DNA of 64,000 nucleotides from JADJGC01 sp964576925 (GTDB lineage Bacteria; Zixibacteria; MSB-5A5; CAIYYT01), in NCBI GenBank assembly GCA_964576925.1, contig CAZNWJ010000001.1:248001-312000 (forward strand), given 5' to 3'. Both the position numbers and the translations under genes were made by a program. Below are positions 53,259 to 61,632 of the stretch, piece by piece (position 1 is the stretch's first letter; each line of letters opens with the position of its first letter). Under the pieces are notes generated by a model. It was given only the letters and a program-made list of their open reading frames with translations. It had not been told where the DNA came from and searched no databases.

Positions 53259-54023
53259 ATGATCACCTTACAGGGTAGTTATGCCGGGATCAACACTGTG
53301 CGCAACCTGTCGTTGATTCAACGCAGCCTGAGCAAGACCATGCAGAAGCTGGCAGCAGGCGAGCGGGTCGACACGGTCGCGGACGGTCCGGCTGAACTGG
53401 TGATATCAGAGCAGATGCGTGCGCAGATCGGATCGCTCACGGAACAAATCAAGGGCTTGGAATTCCGGCTCAACCGCAACGCAGCGGCCGAAAAGGCTGT
53501 TGACGAACTCGGCCAAGTCGCTCGCGACATGAAGCAAGTGGTGAGAACCGCCACTGATGAAACTGAGAACACCCCGGAGACCGGCAAAGTCTTTCAGGAA
53601 CAAATCGCGGGCTTAGTCTCGAAATTCAACAGCCTGCGCGATGAAGCCGCCTACGGCAGTCAGAGACTCCTCAATGGCTCGGCTGGATCAGTAGTCGCAA
53701 TTCCGAAGATGAAAGAGATCGAAATCTCTACACCTGAACAGGCCAGGGATGCGATTGCGGATGTCGATCACATGACCCGACTGGTGGATGAATCCAAACT
53801 CCAGATCGAAGAAAAGACCCGGGGCGAATACGAAATGACGATGCGTAATCTTGAGGTGGCGTCACAGAACATGACGGCGGCGGAATCTTCGATTTACGAC
53901 AAAGATTTCGCCTCCGAGCAGGCTCAGCAGTTGCGTTCGATCGTCCAGCTAAACGCCGCTTCAGCGGCCAGCGCACAGGGCCCATTAACATCGGATACCG
54001 TATTCAAACTTCTACACGCTTGA
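53259..54023 (+). CDS. minimal flagellin-like protein (D0/D1 domains only)
   Basis: 254 residues from ATG 53259, with AAGGAGG six bases upstream. The N-terminal half ('NLSLIQRSLSKTMQKLAAGERVDTVADGPAELVISEQMRAQI') aligns with the flagellin D0/D1 start, and the C-terminus ('ESSIYDKDFASEQAQQLRSIVQLNAASAASAQ') with the flagellin end. The variable D2/D3 domains are absent, and the length is near the minimum for a polymerising flagellin. Conserved positions are changed: the usual 'LSSG' is 'LAAG' and the N-terminal 'INTN' motif is 'INTV'. No other flagellar gene is in the window. It may be a compact filament subunit or a flagellin paralogue with another job. Confidence 0.82.
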   Translation: MITLQGSYAGINTVRNLSLIQRSLSKTMQKLAAGERVDTVADGPAELVISEQMRAQIGSLTEQIKGLEFRLNRNAAAEKAVDELGQVARDMKQVVRTATDETENTPETGKVFQEQIAGLVSKFNSLRDEAAYGSQRLLNGSAGSVVAIPKMKEIEISTPEQARDAIADVDHMTRLVDESKLQIEEKTRGEYEMTMRNLEVASQNMTAAESSIYDKDFASEQAQQLRSIVQLNAASAASAQGPLTSDTVFKLLHA

Positions 54024-54079
54024 GATACAACGAACCTCCCCTGTAGGTGTTTCACACACCTGATGCGCTTTCTGCCTGA

Positions 54080-54106
54080 GAGGCCCGACATCCCCTGTCG
54101 GGCCTC
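54080..54106. terminator. hairpin terminator between convergent flagellin-like and thioredoxin-like genes
   Basis: GAGGCCCGACA-TCCCC-TGTCGGGCCTC forms an 11-base-pair stem, followed by GATTGTTTTG on the plus strand. It serves the flagellin-like gene and possibly the opposing one. Confidence 0.8.
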
Positions 54107-54122
54107 GATTGTTTTGCCCGCG

Positions 54123-54674
54123 CTACTTGCTGAATTGAGAATGAATCTGGTCGGGGAAGATCTGCCGCTCGATTTGGAAATTGTAATCATGGATCGTCCC
54201 GGAGCGACCGACAACGAGCTGCAGGGGGAAATCAGCAACCTGGAATCGCGTCATAAACACGAACCCCGTATCGACATACACAGAGAAGGGAATGCCCTGA
54301 AGGCGCTTGTATGCGCGAGCGGTTTCGAGCGCCGCCGGGACGATGGCTGCAACTTCGTCTTCGCGAAAGTCACCACTTTCAAGTTGCGAGCGCCACTTGG
54401 AGATCATCTTCTCGCAGTAACTGCAAGTTGGCTCAAGAAAGATAATGACCCGTCCGTTGGATATCAGGTTGCCCGTGCGCAGTGGTTCTCCCTCGAGGTC
54501 GAGGACTTCGACGTCGGGAAACGGTTTGCCAATCAAGAGCCGATAGCCGGTCGTGTCAGCGACAGAGCTTTCTGGACGGACTTGACTCTTCTCGCTCTCG
54601 TCGGATGACGAGCAGCCGCCCAGGATTTGCGCCAGAATTAGAATTGCAATTGCGAAGGTGTGCCTAGTTGTCAT
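54123..54674 (-). CDS. thioredoxin-like (TlpA/AhpC-TSA type) lipoprotein
   Basis: 183 residues with lipobox 'LGGC' (Cys21). The thioredoxin fold is indicated by 'IGKPFPDVEVLDLEGEPL' and the redox pair 'CSYC' (Cys84, Cys87) after 'VIIFLEPT'. The later half ('IPFSVYVDTGFVFMTRFQVADFPLQLVVGRSGTI') holds the cis-proline region ('DFP') as in TlpA-like proteins. It is probably anchored in the periplasm and reduces or oxidises disulfides. It is a lone gene, divergent from the ATL gene. Confidence 0.85.
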   Translation of the reverse strand: MTTRHTFAIAILILAQILGGCSSSDESEKSQVRPESSVADTTGYRLLIGKPFPDVEVLDLEGEPLRTGNLISNGRVIIFLEPTCSYCEKMISKWRSQLESGDFREDEVAAIVPAALETARAYKRLQGIPFSVYVDTGFVFMTRFQVADFPLQLVVGRSGTIHDYNFQIERQIFPDQIHSQFSK

Positions 54675-54731
54675 AAGTTTGTCTTTGATTGTAACAAATT
54701 CGAGGACAATTCGCGAGAGCAGTTTCGATCA

Positions 54732-55070
54732 ATGGCAACTAGAAGAAGCTCGCCAAAGAACCTGACTCCCTTTCACCAGTGTCTCGTCGACATCATTCGG
54801 CGTATTCCGCGGGGCAAGGTCGCTTCGTATGGACAAGTGGCCGCCATCGCCGGTGAGCCACGAGCGGCCCGTCAGGTGGTGCGCGTTCTTCATGCACTCA
54901 GCGCGAAATATCGGCTCCCCTGGCATCGGGTGATTAACAAGCAGGGGAAGATCTCGCTTCCCAAGGGTGGCGGCTATGAACTGCAGATGTCGCTTCTCAA
55001 GAAAGAGGGAATCCGCTTCGGAATCGGCGATCTCATAGACCTGAATCGATTCGGCTGGAAACCTCGCTGA
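54732..55070 (+). CDS. alkyltransferase-like (ATL) DNA-repair protein
   Basis: 112 residues from ATG 54732. It matches the C-terminal half of O6-alkylguanine-DNA alkyltransferase ('VDIIRRIPRGKVASYGQVAAIAGEPRAARQV'), but the active-site PCHRV is 'PWHRV' (Trp64), the defining feature of ATL proteins. These bind O6-alkylguanine without removing the alkyl group and flag it for nucleotide excision repair. A genuine Ogt with the cysteine occurs 6 kb away, so the genome has both routes. Confidence 0.9.
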   Translation: MATRRSSPKNLTPFHQCLVDIIRRIPRGKVASYGQVAAIAGEPRAARQVVRVLHALSAKYRLPWHRVINKQGKISLPKGGGYELQMSLLKKEGIRFGIGDLIDLNRFGWKPR

Positions 55071-55185
55071 GCAGACTCTCGGCATCTCTCATATCCGATA
55101 CTGATCTTATCTGAATTAACTTGCCAGAAGTGGTTTGGTTTATTAGTTTATGTGAAATATGTCACAAGCGACGAGGAGATCGCGA

Positions 55186-56598
55186 ATGAAATTGGAAGAA
55201 CTACGAAGGTTAATTAAGCGGCATTCAGTCGAGTATCTCGATGTGAAATTCGGCGACTTGTCGGGCGGCTGGCATCATGTGACTCTCCCGGCCGAATCTT
55301 TGGAAGCTGAGCTATTTGAGCATGGAATCGGCATCGACGGATCCTCGCTGCGCGGATTCACTTCCATTGAGCGTGGCGACATGATTTTACTGCCGGATTC
55401 TGAAACGGCATTTGTCGACCCGTTTTTTGAGCAGCCAACGTTGTCGTTTATTGGCAATATCATGGAATCAGGGCGATCGGTCACGCCGTATTCGCGTTGT
55501 CCGCGCCGCGTTGCAGCCGCGGCGGAGCGCTATGTTGAGTCGGTCATTAAGGGCGCTCAGGCGCTAATTGGGCCGGAATTCGAGTATTACGTATTTGATA
55601 AGGCTGATTATCGCCAAGAGCCGGGAATGGCATACTATGTCGTCAAGTCGGCCGAGGCTGGCGCGATTGACGACGACGAGTCCGACAATCTTGGCTACAA
55701 GATTGGCTGGAAGAAGGGCTACCATATTGCCCCGCCGCTCGATCGCACGTTTAATCTACGCTCGGAGATTTCGTCGCTTCTCAAGGCTGTCGGCGTCGGC
55801 TTGAAATACCATCATCACGAGGTGGGGGGCCGCGGCCAGCATGAAATCGAAACCAAGTTTCAGTCGCTTCTGAAAATGGCCGATCAGTCGATGCTGGTGA
55901 AGTACATGGTGAAGAATCACTGTTTTCGCCAGGGCAAGTCGGCGACCTTTATGCCGAAACCACTTTTCAATGAGCCGGGTTCGGGTATGCATGTGCACCA
56001 ATACCTGGCGGTGAACGGCCATTCGCTGTTCTACGAAAAGAGCGGTCGATCCATACTGTCGAAGGTCGGCCTCCACTACATCGGTGGCGTGCTCAAACAT
56101 GTGGACTCCCTGCTTGCCTTCACCAATCCTTCGACGAACTCTTTCAAACGCTTAGTTCCCGGCTTCGAAGCGCCGATCGCCGGGACCTATTCGATGGGTA
56201 ATCGCACAGCATGCATCCGCATACCCGGTTATCAACGGAACCCCAAAACTATGCGCTTTGAGTTCCGCCCGCCGGATGCGACGATGAACCCCTATTTGGG
56301 ATATGCCGCGATGGTAATGGCAGGTATCGACGGGATCAAGAATAAGATAGACCCGGGAGTCCCGCTGGACAGGAATCTGGATGAATTGTCGAAGACCGAG
56401 CTTAGCAAGATCCATCAATTGCCGACATCACTGGATCGAGCCGTCACGGCGCTCGAACGTGACCATTACTACTTGCTTGAAGGCGGCGTCTTCTCGGAGG
56501 ACTTGATCGAAAACTGGGTCAGGGTCAAGAACGAGGACTTCGGCAATATCGGCCGACAGCCCACCGCCGGCGAGTTCGAATTGTATTACGACTGCTAA
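55186..56598 (+). CDS. glnA: glutamine synthetase type I
   Basis: 470 residues. ATG 55186 is preferred to 55159 because GAGGAGA lies six bases before it. The beta-grasp start ('VEYLDVKFGDLSGGWHHVT', 'GIGIDGSSLRGF') and catalytic segments ('IGPEFEYYVFDKADYR', 'VGGRGQHEIETKF', 'FMPKPLFNEPGSGMHVHQ', 'NRTACIRIPGY', 'FRPPDATMNPYL') are complete. It forms glutamine from glutamate, ammonia and ATP. The usual adenylylation site ('NLYDLPPEE') is 'NLDELSKTE' here, with no tyrosine, so regulation by adenylylation is unlikely. Confidence 0.96.
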   Translation: MKLEELRRLIKRHSVEYLDVKFGDLSGGWHHVTLPAESLEAELFEHGIGIDGSSLRGFTSIERGDMILLPDSETAFVDPFFEQPTLSFIGNIMESGRSVTPYSRCPRRVAAAAERYVESVIKGAQALIGPEFEYYVFDKADYRQEPGMAYYVVKSAEAGAIDDDESDNLGYKIGWKKGYHIAPPLDRTFNLRSEISSLLKAVGVGLKYHHHEVGGRGQHEIETKFQSLLKMADQSMLVKYMVKNHCFRQGKSATFMPKPLFNEPGSGMHVHQYLAVNGHSLFYEKSGRSILSKVGLHYIGGVLKHVDSLLAFTNPSTNSFKRLVPGFEAPIAGTYSMGNRTACIRIPGYQRNPKTMRFEFRPPDATMNPYLGYAAMVMAGIDGIKNKIDPGVPLDRNLDELSKTELSKIHQLPTSLDRAVTALERDHYYLLEGGVFSEDLIENWVRVKNEDFGNIGRQPTAGEFELYYDC

Positions 56599-56622
56599 GA
56601 AAAGCGGTTGAGTCTCCGCCGA

Positions 56623-57276
56623 TCAATCAACGCGGACCTCGGCCTCTGGTTCACCGAGAACGGTGCGAAGAAACTTCGCCTTGCCGGGATCCCAGGGACC
56701 GGTCAGTGTACAGAGCCATTCCTCGCCGGACTTGCGGAGCGTAAAGGTAGACAATTCCTCCAGCGAGGAATTCACGACCGGGTAGATCTCCCAGACAATG
56801 TAGTGCCGCAAGGAATCACCTTCCGCGACAAAGTCTCCGACTGCCAGTTCCATAGTTCTCAGCGTTGCCAACCAACCGGGTGACATTCTCGCGACAGCCG
56901 CCATCATCTTGATATAGAAACCAAAGGGCTCGACTTTGCGAATGTCGTAGAAGCTCGGAAGCAGGAAAAATTCTTGAGCAAACGCATCCTGGTAATAAGG
57001 GGACGGCAGCAGCAGATCGAGCGTCTCAAGCATACCCTTCTTGAAGCGCACGAGTTCGTCAGGATGGGTCAGGAGTGCGCAGGTCCGCCAGTCGGCATCC
57101 GCAGCAGCTTCATAGAAACTGTAAACAGAGTAATACGTCGTATCATCCTGAGCCAACACTGGTGCGGAGCTGGTAATTGCTCCGAGCAGGAGCAGCGAGA
57201 GAAGTAACCTGAGCGCTGCTTGCGGTGGCCGAGGTCGGGTCGAAACTACCTCCGATCGTCGTGAATCGCCGGTCAT
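56623..57276 (-). CDS. exported protein of unknown function, second of a pair
   Basis: 217 residues from ATG 57276, which overlaps the upstream gene's stop by four bases with GAGGA in place. A membrane signal segment ('ALRLLLSLLLLGAITSSAPVLAQ') is followed by a globular domain beginning 'YYSVYSFYEAAADADWRTCALLTHPDELVRFKKGML' and ending in beta-rich 'STFTLRKSGEEWLCTLTGPWDP'. This pattern (helices, then strands around a Trp) resembles NTF2-like domains and is shared with its neighbour. Function unknown. Confidence 0.7.
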   Translation of the reverse strand: MTGDSRRSEVVSTRPRPPQAALRLLLSLLLLGAITSSAPVLAQDDTTYYSVYSFYEAAADADWRTCALLTHPDELVRFKKGMLETLDLLLPSPYYQDAFAQEFFLLPSFYDIRKVEPFGFYIKMMAAVARMSPGWLATLRTMELAVGDFVAEGDSLRHYIVWEIYPVVNSSLEELSTFTLRKSGEEWLCTLTGPWDPGKAKFLRTVLGEPEAEVRVD

Positions 57277-57884
57277 CGCCGTCCTCGCATTCGTTGAAAC
57301 GCGCAACTTCCGATAATCGCCGTCCGCCACGAGATCCAGTTTCCTTCCAACGACAGAAACCAGCGCCCCTCCTCGTAGACCGCGATACCGACCTGAACAA
57401 AATCGAGCTCGTCATTGTAGCAGCGGTACACTATGTATTTTGATTCAGGCGTGTCGTCGACAATACCGAGCAATTCATACTGCAATTTTAGTTCCTTGCT
57501 GGAGTACTCGGGCAGAGCCTCGTCAATGAAGCGGTAGAGGGAGTTGTAGAAAGTCAGCGAGTCGACCTGCCGCAAATCCTTGATATTGTGCGCGCTCTCG
57601 AAATAGGGTTGAAGCAGTTCGAAAGCGTCGATATCTTGAGTCTCGACGACGGCAAAGGCGTCCAGGGCAATGCGCTTTGCCATCGCCAGGTCTGCCGGTA
57701 AAACTACTGATCCTGCTTCGGTCTCTCTACCACCCGACGCTGCTTTGAAGTAGGCGTTGATTACCAAAGATAACGAGTCCTCTCGTGGGCTGGCTGCAAG
57801 AAGAGTGGAGCTTAATGCCACAGCTGTTCCCAAGCAAAGAGCCCAGAAACGAACACGGCCTGTTATCCAATCTGAAGTCTGCAT
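57273..57884 (-). CDS. exported protein of unknown function, first of a pair
   Basis: 203 residues from ATG 57884; the longer open frame upstream is shadow of the CDF gene. A signal peptide ending 'STLLAASP' precedes a helical region ('MAKRIALDAFAVVETQDIDAFELLQPYF') and a beta-rich end ('VGIAVYEEGRWFLSLEGNWISW'). The ending closely parallels that of the coupled next gene, so the two are likely distant paralogues acting together in the periplasm. NTF2-like fold suspected. Confidence 0.7.
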   Translation of the reverse strand: MQTSDWITGRVRFWALCLGTAVALSSTLLAASPREDSLSLVINAYFKAASGGRETEAGSVVLPADLAMAKRIALDAFAVVETQDIDAFELLQPYFESAHNIKDLRQVDSLTFYNSLYRFIDEALPEYSSKELKLQYELLGIVDDTPESKYIVYRCYNDELDFVQVGIAVYEEGRWFLSLEGNWISWRTAIIGSCAFQRMRGRR

Positions 57885-58016
57885 GTGTTTGTCCCCGTAT
57901 GGTCTGGTATCGGCCAAGAGACGGGGACGGTTCAGGTGGTGGTCAAATTTCCAACAGTGATAGACGGATTGCGCCGGTCTTGCATTCGCAGGTGTTTCGC
58001 CGTAGTATGCCTTCTC

Positions 58017-58649
58017 ATGAGTTCCCTGCACGACCACAGCGGGCATGAATCGCGAACCCGGCAGGTAGTTTTCCTGACCGCCATCACGATGGTCACCGAG
58101 ATCGGCTTCGGTTACTATACGAACTCGATGGCCCTCCTGGCCGACGGCTGGCACATGTCGTCGCACGTTCTGGCCATCGGGCTTACCTGGTTTGCCTATG
58201 CACTCGCCCGGCGGAATCATGACAATCCCAGATTTCACTCCGGTACCGGTAAGATCCTGGCGCTTTCCGGCTATACGAGCGCCCTTCTCTTGCAGGTAAT
58301 CGCCGTCTGGATGGCCATTGAGTCGGTCACACGATTTATCGACCCACTCCCGATCAGGTTTGGCGAGGCGATCGTGGTCGCGGTGATTGGCTTCGTGGTG
58401 AATCTTGTCAGCGCTGTTGTTCTGCATCATCCAAAGGAGCATGCGGATCACAATATTCGCGCCGCGTACTTGCACGTAGTCGCCGATGGTTTGACCAGCT
58501 TGACGGCGATTGTCGCCCTTACCGCCGGGCTGATTTGGAACGTCTATTCGCTCGATGCCCTGAGCGGGATTATCTCGTCACTGATTATCACCAAGTGGGC
58601 AATCGAGTTGGCATGGACCTCCGCCCGCGACCTAATGGACTACCACTGA
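58017..58649 (+). CDS. cation diffusion facilitator, DmeF-like, lacking the C-terminal domain
   Basis: 210 residues from ATG 58017. The CDF transmembrane core is evident: 'VTEIGFGYYTNSMALLADGWHMSSHVLAIGLTWFAY' with the Asp/His metal site, a His-containing cytoplasmic loop 'HHPKEHADHNIR', then 'AAYLHVVADGLTSLTAIVAL'. It exports divalent metals (Co/Ni/Zn/Cd in DmeF) in exchange for protons. The frame stops right after the sixth helix ('SARDLMDYH'), so the usual cytoplasmic ferredoxin-like dimerisation domain is missing. CDFs without that domain exist, but truncation is also possible. Confidence 0.85.
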   Translation: MSSLHDHSGHESRTRQVVFLTAITMVTEIGFGYYTNSMALLADGWHMSSHVLAIGLTWFAYALARRNHDNPRFHSGTGKILALSGYTSALLLQVIAVWMAIESVTRFIDPLPIRFGEAIVVAVIGFVVNLVSAVVLHHPKEHADHNIRAAYLHVVADGLTSLTAIVALTAGLIWNVYSLDALSGIISSLIITKWAIELAWTSARDLMDYH

Positions 58650-58764
58650 TCAGGCCTTTTCCGCTTGACGAGCCCGTCACAAAGTCTTATTATGTAGATA
58701 AACATATCTACTATAATCTGGCAGACTTCTGGCCCATTCCGCCGCTAAGGAAAGGACAATTCCC

Positions 58765-61032
58765 ATGCCCCGTAAGCTCCTGGCTTGTTGCTTCGCTATG
58801 GTCAAGGTGGCACTCTCTGCCGTCCTGATCTCTTCATTCGTGCTCACACTCAAGGCTCAACCCGCACCTACCGGGGATTGCGGTACGGCTCTTACCCCCG
58901 AGATGGCCACCAGGGCATTCCAACAACATCAACAGCTTCTTTCCCTCGGTGCTCCGCGCTCAACGACGCACTATCGCGTGCCGGTGCAAATGCACATTGT
59001 GCGTCAAAGCAACGCCACCGGCGGGTTCGACCCAGCCGAGATGCCCTTGGTCATGTCAGCAGCTAATGTGCATTTCGCGCAGGTAAACATCGAGATCTAC
59101 GAATACAAGAGCGCCAACTTCATCAACAACGATTACTTCTACTTCGACTGCACCAATTCTGTTCAGTGGGATAGTCTCAAGCGCACCGACGTGGAGCCCG
59201 AAGCGATCAACATCTACTGGGTGCCGAATGAGTCCGGATTCCCCTATTGTGGCATTTCGTCGTTTTCCGGAAGTGGCACGCAGGGCATCATCATGAACAA
59301 TCTCTGCGGCGGTTCAGCGCAGCCATTCAATTCAACCGTAGTGCACGAAATCGGGCATTACTTTGACCTCTACCACACGCACGAGACGGCATTTGGCGTT
59401 GAATGCCCGAGTGGAAGTAACTGCTCAAGCACCGGCGATCTGATCTGCGATACTCCGGCTGATCCTGACCTTTACGGTCACGTCTCACCAGCGCCAGAAT
59501 GCCTTTATGACGATTATGCTACTACTCCCGCCGAGTGTGACGCTACTCCGTATGCGCCTCAAACAGAAAACATTATGTCGTATTCGACGAAGGCTTGCGA
59601 AGACCTGTTTACGCCTCAGCAGATAGACAAGTTTCGCCTCGTGCTGGAGACTGTTCGCACAGAGCTGGCAACACTTGCCGGCAGCATCCTGTACCGGCCG
59701 CGTGAGATATCTCAACTTCTGGCGGTACCTGGGTCCATTGCCGACACCACGATTCGTTTGACCAATATCGGGACCGAGTCAATGGCAATCCTCTCTGCGA
59801 TTGCGATGGCTGGCAGAGTGCAGGTAACAGGGCCCACTCCTGTCACCTTGACGCCGGGGACTTATCAGGATTACATAGTGAGCTACGATGCCAGCGGCGC
59901 TACGGGGGCTTGCGACGTCGGTCAGATCCTGGACGAAATTCGCTTTCAGACCAGCGATCCCGAGCTTCCGGAGAAGTTCATCCCCATCGCGGTAAATGTC
60001 GTGTATTCGCAGCCGACGGCGTCGAGCTACACCTTTGGGCCGAATTGCCTGCAGTTTACCGTCCCCAACACCCCGGCTCTGGGAAACCAAGCTGCTCTGG
60101 CTCTCTACAGCCCGCTTTTGGGAAATGTGCTCTATGACGCCAGCCTGTTGATCGGTACGGTCGACGGAACTGATACTGTGGTCTACCAGGACGACTACTC
60201 GCAGCAAGATTTCGCCGTCGTTGACGGCCTTGCCGACAGCACCGACATCTACGGTCGGACTTTGCAGAAGCTTCGGTTTGCGACTAAGGACGGCCGCATT
60301 CATGGCGACGTCACGTACAGCTACGGCTGGAATACATCCGGCGCTGATAGCTGTGCCCAGATTGTCGCCGTCTACAAACTGCGCAATCCTTGCGACACGG
60401 CGCTGACCGTAGCGGTAGGTGTTTTCGCCGACTTTGATCTGGACGACTACATGATCAACGACGGTACGACAAACTCAAGCCTCGGTGCCGTGACGGTTGC
60501 ATCTTCCCTTGATGCGGAGCGTGTCGTGGCGCTGGCCAGCTTAGGATCGGGGAGCCCGGCACCGATTCTGCGAGTGATTTCCAATCAAGATCTCATTTAT
60601 CCGACCAACAGCCTACCAGACCGAACCGCTTATCGGGAGATGGTGTCGTCGAATAGCGACTCCTACTATGCTCAAGACGTTTCCGGCTTGCTCTCGTTCG
60701 GGAAACGCACACTGCCACACGATGGTGAAATCACTTTTCCGGTTGCCTTCCTGCTTTCGAATACTGGCACCGCGCCCTTTGGTCAGGTTATATCGAAATT
60801 GAAGTCTATGCTGTCTTCAGGTACGGCCGGTTGTGGCGATGCCGACGGCACGGGGGTCGTTTCCATTTCCGATGCTGTGTTCTTGATCAACTATATATTC
60901 ATCGGAGGACCAGCTCCGTCACCACTCAGTTCAGGTGATGTCGACTGCAACGAGATTATCACTATCTCCGATATCGTCTATCTCGTGCACTACATCTTTA
61001 TGGGCGGCCTAGTGCCTTGCGCGGGATGTTAG
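58765..61032 (+). CDS. secreted pappalysin-type (M43) metalloprotease with dockerin-like C-terminus
   Basis: 755 residues with AAGGA before ATG and a signal peptide ending 'TLKAQ'. The catalytic zinc motif 'HEIGHYFDLYH' lies at about residue 195 and the Met-turn 'ENIMSYS' about 80 residues later; Cys pairs between them fit the cytophagalysin/pappalysin family. A long beta-rich middle follows. The C-terminal ~65 residues contain two Ca-binding-type repeats ('DADGTGVVSISDAVFLIN', 'DVDCNEIITISDIVYLVH'), as in type I dockerins. Likely an extracellular protease attached through that module. Confidence 0.9.
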   Translation: MPRKLLACCFAMVKVALSAVLISSFVLTLKAQPAPTGDCGTALTPEMATRAFQQHQQLLSLGAPRSTTHYRVPVQMHIVRQSNATGGFDPAEMPLVMSAANVHFAQVNIEIYEYKSANFINNDYFYFDCTNSVQWDSLKRTDVEPEAINIYWVPNESGFPYCGISSFSGSGTQGIIMNNLCGGSAQPFNSTVVHEIGHYFDLYHTHETAFGVECPSGSNCSSTGDLICDTPADPDLYGHVSPAPECLYDDYATTPAECDATPYAPQTENIMSYSTKACEDLFTPQQIDKFRLVLETVRTELATLAGSILYRPREISQLLAVPGSIADTTIRLTNIGTESMAILSAIAMAGRVQVTGPTPVTLTPGTYQDYIVSYDASGATGACDVGQILDEIRFQTSDPELPEKFIPIAVNVVYSQPTASSYTFGPNCLQFTVPNTPALGNQAALALYSPLLGNVLYDASLLIGTVDGTDTVVYQDDYSQQDFAVVDGLADSTDIYGRTLQKLRFATKDGRIHGDVTYSYGWNTSGADSCAQIVAVYKLRNPCDTALTVAVGVFADFDLDDYMINDGTTNSSLGAVTVASSLDAERVVALASLGSGSPAPILRVISNQDLIYPTNSLPDRTAYREMVSSNSDSYYAQDVSGLLSFGKRTLPHDGEITFPVAFLLSNTGTAPFGQVISKLKSMLSSGTAGCGDADGTGVVSISDAVFLINYIFIGGPAPSPLSSGDVDCNEIITISDIVYLVHYIFMGGLVPCAGC

Positions 61033-61077
61033 TGGCTTCCAACTTGCGACCGTGCTCAAAGCGAAATTGCGCGTGGG

Positions 61078-61632
61078 CTATCTGGCACCTGGTTCGAGGC
61101 TAAGCTTGAGGGACTGGATTTCTACACCGGATTCTAGCTCCAGCAGGTATTTCTTGCGCCACAAGCCGCCGCCGTAACCCCGCAGTTTACCGGTTGATTC
61201 AATCACACGGTGGCACGGAATGACGATGCCGAGATAGTTGGCGCCGTTAGCCCGGCCAACGGCGCGTTGTGCGCCAGTCCTCCCGATTCGTTCCGCCATT
61301 TCCCCGTAGGAAAGTGTCTTGCCATAGGGGATGCGGAGTAACTGATCCCAGACCTGCCTCTCGAACGGCGTGCCGGTCACGTCGATCGGTGTCTCGAAGT
61401 GGGTCGTTTTGCGCTCAAAATAACGCTGCAGTTCTCTACGCAACTGATTGAGATGCTCATGTTGTCCGCGTCGAACCGGCCTGCGGTATCGCTTTTCGAC
61501 CCGTCCGAGAATTCTGTCGACTCCACCGCGATCGTGCCATTCGAGGAAACAGAGGCCGTTCCCGGTCGTGCCTGCGATCATATCGCCCAAGGGGCTCGGC
61601 AGGTCGCAATAAATGATTTCACTGGTTGACAT
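61078..61632 (-). CDS. ogt: methylated-DNA--protein-cysteine methyltransferase
   Basis: 184 residues from ATG 61632 (GGGAG upstream). The active-site motif 'IPCHRVI' (Cys140), the DNA-binding helix 'YGEMAERIGRTGAQRAVGRA' and the N-terminal ribonuclease-like domain are complete. It removes methyl groups from O6-methylguanine by suicide transfer. It overlaps the upstream AdaA-like gene by 14 bases, so the two halves of Ada are separate coupled proteins here. Confidence 0.94.
   Translation of the reverse strand: MSTSEIIYCDLPSPLGDMIAGTTGNGLCFLEWHDRGGVDRILGRVEKRYRRPVRRGQHEHLNQLRRELQRYFERKTTHFETPIDVTGTPFERQVWDQLLRIPYGKTLSYGEMAERIGRTGAQRAVGRANGANYLGIVIPCHRVIESTGKLRGYGGGLWRKKYLLELESGVEIQSLKLSLEPGAR

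Noticed and set aside
57885..58475. N-terminal extension of the minus-strand exported protein over the CDF gene
   Set aside because: The plus strand here encodes conserved CDF helices, and a signal peptide begins at ATG 57884.
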